Positions 10,501-13,487 of a DNA stretch of 13,487 bases are shown piece after piece. Numbering within the stretch: the stretch's first letter is position 1; each line of letters opens with the position of its first letter. Origin of the DNA: CBFGWV01 sp965652545 (lineage in GTDB: Bacteria > Pseudomonadota > Gammaproteobacteria > Competibacterales > Competibacteraceae); contig CBFGWV010000120.1 in NCBI GenBank assembly GCA_965652545.1, positions 1 through 13,487 of the forward strand, given 5' to 3'. The translations under genes and the position numbers were made by a program. The notes beneath the pieces are model-generated. The model was not told the DNA's origin and searched no databases. It was given only the letters and a program-made list of their open reading frames with translations.

Positions 10501-12542
10501 ATGCGCGTGGCCGCACCACCAGCCGCACCCTGCCCATGGGCCAGCGCGAGCGCTTCACCTACGACGTGGCCGGGCAGTTGAAGACCCACACCGACTTCCT
10601 CGGCCGCACCATCGGCTACGACTACGACCCCATGGGCCGGGAAACCCTGCGCGACTACCCCGGCGATGCCGATGTGACCTTCACCTACACCGCCAGCGGG
10701 CAGCTGAAGACCCTCACCGATGGGCGTGGGACGACCACCTACCACCACGACGATCGCGATCGGCTCGCGCGCATCGACTATCCTGACGGGCAGTGGATCG
10801 ACTACGACTATGACGCGGCGGGTCACCGCAGCCTCGTGCGCACGCCCCATGGCACCACCGGCTTCGGCCACGACGCCCTCGGGCGTCTTGCACGCATCAC
10901 CGATGCCCAGGGCGAGACGATCATCGGCTACACCCCGGTCGGGACACGAGAGCAGGTGAACTACCCCAACGGCATCAGCACCACTTACGGCTACGACACC
11001 CGCCACCGGCTCAAGCGCCTGGTGACGCGCAACGCCGTGGGCGCCACCCTGCTGGGGCTGACCTACGCCCTGAACCCCACCGGCACCCGCGCGGCCATCC
11101 ACGAGGATGCCGGGCGCAGCGTCACCTACACCTACGATGCGCTCCAGCGGCTGGAGACCGAAACGGTCAGCGACCCAGTGCTGGGCAACCGCCAGGTCAC
11201 CTGGACGTACGATGCGGTCGGCAACCGGCGCACCGAAACCCGCGACGGCCAACTCACCACCTACACCTACGATGCCAACGACCGGCTCAGCGACATCCAG
11301 GCCCCTGGCGGCACCACCACCTACACCTACGACGCCAACGGGAACACCGAAACCGAAACGGCCCCCGGCGGGCTCACCACCTACGCGTGGAATGAAGCCA
11401 ACCGCCTGATTGGCGCCATGCTGCCCGGTGGCAGTGCCCTGAGCTACACCTACGACCCCCACGGCATCCGCCAGAGTGCCACGGTCGATGGACAGACCAC
11501 GCGCTACCTGGTCGATCCGAACCGGGACTATGCGGAAGTCATCGCCGAGGTCGACCAAACCAGCAACAGCCTCATCGCCACGTACACCCACGGGGATGAT
11601 CTGATCAGTCAAACCCGAGGTGGGTTGACGTCGTATGCGCATGCCGATGGGCTGGGTAGCGTCAGAGTCCTAACCGACCCCAGCGGCACTACAACCGACA
11701 GCTACGTCTACGAAGCCTTTGGTGAGGTCGAAGACCGGCAGGGGGCGAGTGAGAATCCGTATCAGTTTACTGGTGAACCATTCGACACCCACTTAAACCA
11801 AACCTATCTGCGGGCGCGGTATTACGATGCCCAGGTCGGGCGGTTTACAGCCATGGATACGTGGAAAGGAAGAAAAACAAACCCGGTTACACTGCATAAA
11901 TACATCTATGCTAACAATAGTCCGGTTATCTACTCTGACCCGACGGGCAATTTCAGTGTGATGAATGTTGCGATTGGTGTTGGTATAGGTGCAGTGGCTT
12001 TGTCGGGTGCTAGTTATGCTGTGCATAGCTTGCTAAATAGCCGCAAGTTAACAGATAGGGATAGGGTTGTTTATTTAAATTTTGATCAAATGGCTGCTGG
12101 AGGGTATGAAAAGGCAGCTTTGCAAGCTGCCATAGTTGGAAAGATGCAGAGAGATTTTGCATCTTTTGGGGTTGATGTGAAAGTCGGTCATGGCCCGGCA
12201 TTAAGTCGTTCAGTCGATTTCGGCGGGAGTGGCGGGGGTGGGTATATTGGCTACAATGATTACGGTGTTGCTCGTTATCTTTGGGCTAAAGTATTTACCG
12301 ACACCATAATTGAGGCTGGTACAATACTCAGGGTGAGAGATAATGGTGTAATGCGCGATGCTAATGAAAAAGAAGTGGGTACAATGATAGGCAATATAGG
12401 CTCCCATGAAGCTGCGCATACATTTGGTGCTCCGCACATCGTGGATGAAGGTTACATAATGGCGGAAAGTCCACTATTGACCTATGATTCGCTAAAGTGG
12501 TCTTCGCAAACAGTCGCTTTTTTTGCGCGTAGATTCAGGTGA
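4485..12542 (+). CDS. C-terminal part of giant Rhs toxin: FG-GAP, CARDB, He_PIG, YD repeats, Rhs core and metzincin tip
   Basis: 2685 residues from a GTG at 4485; the frame is open from 4416, and neither GTG 4485 nor the ATG at 4527 has a good ribosome-binding site, so the start is nominal. Residues about 45-395 hold FG-GAP/VCBS-like units with calcium-type DxNxDG/DxDxDG loops. About 465-585 is CARDB-like, 595-1055 five He_PIG repeats with DPDGD-type motifs, 1056-1245 two Ig-like domains. From about 1246 the Rhs section begins, with roughly thirty YD repeats to about 2330 and an Rhs core ending in DPTG (2485-2488). The tip, 2489-2685, carries HEAAHTFGAPH (2641-2651). Rhs proteins form a hollow shell enclosing the C-terminal toxin, which the core releases. 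No signal peptide is present, so export would depend on fusion to the upstream half. The next gene follows after three bases. Confidence 0.88.
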   Translation: MRSSAPGLLAQVNPMCLGGDSVNAQIAARTRWTSTYVRSTSQPLVGPLFDSNFDGELDSADRVAIVLISRTDAELNARRIHALDARGDAILWSYGDRAPDHSILPAMADLTGQHSVNVLFVDSERHLVALHADGALAWVSSVPVAPGNQSLLENAISVADLNGDGRAEILIGPSVFDSSGQLLWQFPDGANALGQSLALDLDGDGRMEVLYRDQVRDADGALLFETPSTADAIVNHAFFAPARLSGASRPDVVISESTNRGIRLTAMTADGQQLWQLTNPAVRYAGPPLVGDFKGNGQEQVFLPATGQMFQADGTVLWDIGVLRDWSPRSQKAATAADIDGDGQLEILVTGNGRPQIWSGVSGALRWVDTSWSSSVHYAAIPVLVDLFGDGRPLLVANGSGIRTYEPVVGQWQADSRVFNQAAFARDRVRDDLTIPGVVAGAQPQPLRVQTRGASGQLGADYLSDLRVSAPYGRVDTRVQQLSVDIVNRGTARSLPFTVRLYRDAADEPANLIGTLDGSALLPAQSVTLSLTGLTPEELGETEVFAWLMPSADERECEVRNNLAAGRVSQISVADHGGLEDSQRWVVAVNESIKTPRIVSTAPLTAIEKQPYAYTVQGESDHIGDLLSYSLVQAPAGAMIHPHSGRIEWTPAWGQTGQQNFYVRVTSLNGRTVNQSWAVQVAASNTANTPPSIVSQPVTGAAAGEVYRYAVLAEDADGDVVTYHLLASPSGMWIDERTGLILWIPTSAPAAPVDITVEARDSGGATATQSYQVTVLSTPNQPPEFTNLPALQATVDEPYSYTATVSDPDGDPLVTELIEAPEGVRWDAGTHTLTWTPTVDQLGEQAFVIEARDNRGGDTRLSFTVYVNDPTQNQPPAFTTTPTTTLILGQTYTYTPQASDPDDDPVTLELTVSPQGASLDGGVLTWTPDAIGSGQFQLTATDGRGGVATQTFTVTVQEDGGGGGTNQPPLIDSVPVVTAVVDVTYNYPVAAHDPDGDTLSFSLISAPTGMSVDAASGLITWTPTAAQLGPHPVVVRASDGQTWVQQHYTVAVTAQADELVVTISIDPPVIAPGESTVITVGSAGGSGPVTVSLTVNGQPLPLDAQGQVVFSATEVGVYVLEATASDGTTTVTHQSQLTISEDGGAGEAPQVSLSAPVLDQEITAPTDVIGSVADDDLDHWSLYVLEKGAPTSEAREIARGTENVTEAVLGQFDPTLLLNGQYTILLQAWDRAGNTTATSVVVRVTGDMKVGHFAITFEDLSVDLAGIPIAVTRTYDTRQRHRDLDFGFGWSIDYQNVAISESRRIGFSWELNEYRNGLFSDWCVEPNGNPVVTVRLPDGAVETFHARAEPECTSLVPTVDVHVAFDAVDGTDSTLEATDYGLLKLVNGHLVDISAPNTPIDPDTYRLTTHDGMVYELDQHFGIRRIIEPDGESITYADTGITHSQGYAVAFERDADGRIEALVTPDGRRVEYTYTDDADLETITDLVGNLTRNEYNEPAFPHYLSEIIDPRGIRATRMEYDAQGRLEAIIDADGHRIEYTHDIAGRIETVRDRNGHATVYVYDDHGYVLSETNALGETITRTYDGEGNVLTDTNGEGETTTRTYDARGNLRTETNAEQETTTYTYNAKSQLETQQDPTGLVVLTNTYNSRSLKLLTTADAMGHTTTFHWDTGVGGSCSTGASRGYTDAENNRLTIQPLCAGPFAHLPRYQIDTRGVRTDYTYDHQHDWRLIAETTTGTDENGQARTLVTGYDYDDAGRVTKTTYPDGSFTRTEYNAIGQVAWEEDELGRRTTYTYDARGQSETVTYPDGTVEVTGYDANGNVASRTDRRGLTTRYEYDAANRLERTIHPDTHLVRNEYDRAGRLAAVIDERGYRTEYGYDDAGRRTSVRDPLGFVTRYDYDAQGRQSLMTDATGAVTEYRYDAAGRRIRTIFDDRHERKHGYDGLGRKTSETDEDDHTTIFDYDAAGNLEAVTDALGQRTEYTYDEQGNRRTQTDAQGHLTRWGYDARGRTTSRTLPMGQRERFTYDVAGQLKTHTDFLGRTIGYDYDPMGRETLRDYPGDADVTFTYTASGQLKTLTDGRGTTTYHHDDRDRLARIDYPDGQWIDYDYDAAGHRSLVRTPHGTTGFGHDALGRLARITDAQGETIIGYTPVGTREQVNYPNGISTTYGYDTRHRLKRLVTRNAVGATLLGLTYALNPTGTRAAIHEDAGRSVTYTYDALQRLETETVSDPVLGNRQVTWTYDAVGNRRTETRDGQLTTYTYDANDRLSDIQAPGGTTTYTYDANGNTETETAPGGLTTYAWNEANRLIGAMLPGGSALSYTYDPHGIRQSATVDGQTTRYLVDPNRDYAEVIAEVDQTSNSLIATYTHGDDLISQTRGGLTSYAHADGLGSVRVLTDPSGTTTDSYVYEAFGEVEDRQGASENPYQFTGEPFDTHLNQTYLRARYYDAQVGRFTAMDTWKGRKTNPVTLHKYIYANNSPVIYSDPTGNFSVMNVAIGVGIGAVALSGASYAVHSLLNSRKLTDRDRVVYLNFDQMAAGGYEKAALQAAIVGKMQRDFASFGVDVKVGHGPALSRSVDFGGSGGGGYIGYNDYGVARYLWAKVFTDTIIEAGTILRVRDNGVMRDANEKEVGTMIGNIGSHEAAHTFGAPHIVDEGYIMAESPLLTYDSLKWSSQTVAFFARRFR
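4620..5730 (+). other. FG-GAP/VCBS-type calcium-binding repeat region
   Basis: At least five loops of the DxNxDG or DxDGDG kind recur, each followed by a hydrophobic strand: SNFDGELDSADR (about 4635), ADLNGDGRAEIL (about 4960), LDLDGDGRMEVL (about 5085), ADIDGDGQLEIL (about 5497) and VDLFGDGRPLLV (about 5640). Such repeats form integrin-alpha-like propellers, with calcium in the loops. Many Rhs, Tc-toxin and SpvB-type proteins carry this type of domain. Whether it contributes to cell binding or shell assembly here is not shown by the sequence. Confidence 0.75.
8880..11460 (+). repeat. YD-repeat (Rhs) shell-forming array
   Basis: About thirty copies of the YDxxGRxxxxxxxxGxxxxYxY pattern follow one another, with strongly repeated DNA such as ACCTACACCTACGA. 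YD repeats build the beta-cocoon that encloses the toxin in Rhs and TcC proteins. One irregular insert near 9480-9640 (residues about 1666-1719) breaks the periodicity and contains two cysteines. The GC-rich repeats create long open frames on the other strand that are not genes. Confidence 0.95.
11461..11948 (+). other. Rhs repeat-associated core with terminal DPTG junction
   Basis: The region has the hallmarks of the Rhs core: HADGLGSVRVLTD, then YEAFGE, YQFTGEPFD, YLRARYYDAQVGRF, LHKYIYANNSPV and finally DPTG at 11937-11948. In characterised Rhs proteins this core acts as an aspartyl autoprotease that cuts next to the final DPxG and frees the tip. Here the position of the usual first DPxG reads MDTWKG. 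From family knowledge this form occurs in a subset of Rhs proteins with LHKYxYAN-type cores, so cleavage after this junction is inferred, not seen. Confidence 0.9.
11949..12539 (+). other. Variable Rhs C-terminal toxin domain, metzincin-like zinc protease
   Basis: 197 residues follow DPTG. A hydrophobic segment lies at the start (residues about 2492-2516 of the C-terminal part), common just inside Rhs tips. The signature HEAAHTFGAPH is at 12405-12437, matching HExxHxxGxxH: three zinc-binding His and a catalytic Glu. YIM follows, with Met at 12459-12461, eight residues past the third His, like the metzincin Met-turn. I infer a metalloprotease effector whose substrate is unknown. Base composition falls sharply relative to the YD repeats, as expected of an exchangeable tip. 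It could instead be an inactive or differently acting metal-dependent hydrolase, but the full three-His motif argues for an active site. Confidence 0.72.
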
Positions 12543-12545
12543 GGT
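12537..12545 (+). promoter_or_regulatory. Shine-Dalgarno site overlapping the Rhs stop codon
   Basis: AGGTGAGGT spans the last Arg codon and the TGA of the Rhs gene and ends directly before the ATG at 12546. The AGGT at 12537-12540 is five bases from the ATG. Ribosomes ending on the Rhs frame would be placed to restart, so the downstream protein is probably made in step with the toxin. Confidence 0.6.
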
Positions 12546-13049
12546 ATGGTGCGGTCTGTTTTCGCTTTTTCTACTGTGACGGTTGCGCTGATTTCCACTT
12601 CGGCTGTAGCGGGCTCTTCTGTGCTTACAGTGGAGCAAAATCTAAATAGCATTGGTATTGCGCTTGATCAATATTACATGAGCTGTGGTCGATATCCTTC
12701 ATCTAAGGAAGGGCTTGTAGTTCTTATTGATCGACAGGAATATGAGTGTTGGGATGGTCCATACCTTCGAAAGAATATATTTGAGGATAGCTGGGGGCGT
12801 GAGATTCAATACAGATCACCATCGATAGAGGGTGGGTTTCATTATGATTTGTTTTCGTATGGAGAAGACGGAGTTTCTAATACAGTGGATGACATAAATA
12901 ATTGGGATGAAAATAAGACTTGGCGGGGCGTGTATAGGAAGAAAAGGTGGAAAGCATCTTTGGTTGATAGTCTGGGCTTTATCGGTATTGGTGTTTCTTT
13001 GTTGTTATTTATTTGGCTTTTGAGTAAGCGGATAGGGAAGAGTTCGTGA
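12546..13049 (+). CDS. GspG-like (T2SSG-fold) membrane-anchored protein, candidate immunity to the Rhs metzincin tip
   Basis: 167 residues. Residues 1-22 are a signal peptide with a likely AVA-G cut. Residues about 29-120 match the globular part of the type II secretion major pseudopilin GspG: GRYPSSKEGL (48-57), WDGPYL (69-74), DSWGREIQYRSP (81-92), YDLFSYGEDG (100-109) and DDINNW (115-120), the last two forming the GspG calcium-site region. Residues about 143-159 are a membrane helix followed by basic SKRIGK, predicting a periplasmic domain and cytoplasmic tail. Cys47 and Cys68 could form a disulfide. True GspG starts with a prepilin-peptidase site and a long hydrophobic helix; both are absent, and no other secretion genes are present, so a pseudopilin role is unlikely. 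Its position three bases after a toxin tip, shared low GC and coupled translation suggest an immunity protein acting in the periplasm. That function is inference. Confidence 0.85.
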   Translation: MVRSVFAFSTVTVALISTSAVAGSSVLTVEQNLNSIGIALDQYYMSCGRYPSSKEGLVVLIDRQEYECWDGPYLRKNIFEDSWGREIQYRSPSIEGGFHYDLFSYGEDGVSNTVDDINNWDENKTWRGVYRKKRWKASLVDSLGFIGIGVSLLLFIWLLSKRIGKSS

Positions 13050-13236
13050 TTCATTGGGCGGAGTTTTTGTAGTGTGTTTACACCCGGAAATGCATTATAG
13101 CAATATGAATAGATGGCATCGATGGGGAGGTATTGAAGTGGAGCAAGCAGGCAGTGGTGAAGCATTCTGGATGCTGCTGTAGAGCGATAAGTTGACGTCA
13201 CGCAGTTTTCAAAATTGTTTTCGCAATTGCTGTCAT

Positions 13237-13262
13237 GGGCGAGCACTTTACTCCGCTCGCCC
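13237..13262. repeat. Perfect 8-bp inverted repeat, possible terminator hairpin
   Basis: GGGCGAGC (13237-13244) pairs with GCTCGCCC (13255-13262) around a ten-base loop. Only TTTC follows, so it is at best a weak intrinsic terminator for the Rhs/immunity transcript. The next hairpin, GGGCTC (13267-13272) with GAGCCC (13279-13284), follows almost directly. Confidence 0.6.
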
Positions 13263-13311
13263 TTTCGGGCTCACATCGGAGCCCACCCGCTTCGCGCGTG
13301 TGCAATTGATG

Positions 13312-13365
13312 CCTGCGTGGCTTCGCCACCCAGGCTGGGATCACCCCCCATCCCCCGCGCGGGGG
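13312..13365. repeat. Two adjacent GC-rich hairpins or palindromes
   Basis: At 13312-13334, CCTG-C-GTGGC pairs with GCCAC-C-CAGG around a TTC loop with one C-C mismatch. At 13352-13365, CCCCCGCGCGGGGG is a perfect 14-base palindrome. Along with the hairpins just upstream, this makes a tightly structured block just before the attC-like element. I cannot assign it to a known repeat family from sequence alone. Confidence 0.55.
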
Positions 13366-13381
13366 CTATTGGCGTCCTGCG

Positions 13382-13455
13382 TAACATAACGTCGGTATTA
13401 TGCGCAGTGACCAAGGCCACTGTCCGCCTGCGGCCGCATAATTGACGCTATGTTA
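13382..13455. repeat. 74-base imperfect inverted repeat resembling an integron attC site
   Basis: The arms pair as TAACATA (13382-13388) with TATGTTA (13449-13455), an A-C mismatch, CGTC (13390-13393) with GACG (13444-13447), a 3-by-1 internal loop, then ATTATGCG (13397-13404) with CGCATAAT (13435-13442). The terminal part holds a smaller hairpin, CAGTG (13405-13409) with CACTG (13418-13422). Outer paired boxes, an unpaired spacer, inner boxes and a variable structured end match attC architecture. The outer boxes GCGTAAC and GTTAAGG each miss the RYYYAAC/GTTRRRY consensus at one position. No integrase is visible. A mobile-element end or other repeat is an alternative. Confidence 0.4.
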
Positions 13456-13487
13456 AGGGGCCGCCGTCGCTACGCTCCAAAAGGTGT

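Larger units (their letters stand above)
66..12542 (+). pseudogene. Giant lipoprotein-anchored Rhs polymorphic toxin, interrupted by one in-frame TGA
   Basis: Taken together, 66-4415 and 4416-12542 form one uninterrupted frame of about 4,158 codons, except for the TGA at 4413-4415. Order of parts: lipoprotein signal, propeller, GDP repeat, Ig-like/He_PIG repeats, VWA, CARDB-like, He_PIG, FG-GAP, CARDB-like, He_PIG, Ig-like, YD-repeat shell, Rhs core, metzincin tip. The first half has a secretion signal but no toxin; the second half has the toxin but no signal, no good start and no ribosome-binding site. An He_PIG repeat begins before the stop and finishes after it. I infer a single ancestral gene disabled, or controlled, by one codon. 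A sequencing error or natural readthrough would make it intact. Standard-code TGA is used at the end of both the Rhs frame and the next gene, so a reassigned code is unlikely. Confidence 0.7.
13050..13487. other. Intergenic region without a convincing gene, rich in palindromes at its 3' side
   Basis: From 13050 to about 13190 the DNA is moderately AT-rich. I see no gene there; a 25-codon frame at 13105-13182 has no recognisable product. TGACGTCA at 13193-13200 is a perfect 8-base palindrome. From about 13235 the sequence becomes GC-rich and densely palindromic (listed separately), and it runs off the end of the window. Short frames across this part (13192-13389 and 13215-13445) are composed of palindrome sequence, lack a ribosome-binding site and are not called. 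Confidence 0.7.

Noticed and set aside
10158..11642. 494-codon minus-strand frame
   Set aside because: Same effect as at 8025-10040: antisense of repeated YD codons.
12546..13049. Genuine type II secretion pseudopilin GspG
   Set aside because: It lacks the prepilin-peptidase site and the hydrophobic N-terminal pilin helix, has an extra C-terminal membrane segment, and no other gsp genes are nearby.
13077..13100. Possible promoter TTTACA with TATAG-like -10
   Set aside because: The spacing is about 13 bases, too short for a sigma-70 promoter, and no convincing gene follows.
12842..13246. Minus-strand frame of 134 codons overlapping the GspG-like gene end
   Set aside because: The + strand gene has a recognisable domain, signal peptide and ribosome-binding site; this frame has none.
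13192..13445. Two short overlapping + strand frames across the palindromes
   Set aside because: Arg/Pro-rich translations of hairpin sequence with no ribosome-binding site and no recognisable domain.

Overview
The window is dominated by one giant secreted-toxin locus on the + strand. From 66 to 12542 a single reading frame encodes what looks like one Rhs (YD-repeat) polymorphic toxin of about 4,158 codons, broken once by an in-frame TGA at 4413-4415. Both halves lie in the same frame, and the codons after the stop complete an Ig-like repeat started before it. The window therefore reads as one gene with a nonsense codon (or sequence error, or readthrough site), not two genes. No tRNA, rRNA, CRISPR array, transposase or integrase is visible.

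Layout. At 66 the gene opens with a lipoprotein signal peptide and lipobox (Cys33), then a Gly/Glu-rich linker, a probable seven-bladed beta-propeller and a collagen-like run of 11 Gly-Asp-Pro triplets (1221-1319). Ig-like/He_PIG domains follow, then a von Willebrand A domain, a CARDB-like domain and more He_PIG repeats up to the stop. After the stop come an FG-GAP/VCBS-type region, a second CARDB-like domain, five He_PIG repeats, two further Ig-like domains, a long YD-repeat shell (about 8880-11460), the Rhs core ending in DPTG (11937-11948), and a variable C-terminal domain of 197 residues. That tip carries the metzincin zinc-protease signature HExxHxxGxxH followed by a Met-turn-like methionine.

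Three bases after the Rhs stop, and probably translationally coupled to it, is a 167-residue protein (12546-13049). It has a cleavable signal peptide, a GspG-like (T2SSG) pseudopilin globular domain without the pilin N-terminal helix, and a C-terminal membrane anchor. By position it is the candidate immunity protein for the metzincin tip. This toxin/immunity pair (metzincin Rhs tip plus GspG-fold membrane protein) is the most interesting content here. The remaining 13050-13487 has no convincing gene, but it contains a cluster of GC-rich palindromes and a 74-base imperfect inverted repeat resembling an integron attC site.

Organism. Most of the sequence is GC-rich with strong G/C bias at third codon positions, and the lipobox and periplasm-directed partner suit a Gram-negative bacterium, probably a proteobacterium. 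I cannot name a genus. Composition drops sharply at the Rhs tip and immunity gene (22 of 60 bases G+C at 12061-12120 versus 39 of 60 at 11221-11280), as expected of exchangeable Rhs tips. A milder drop covers the VWA to FG-GAP block.
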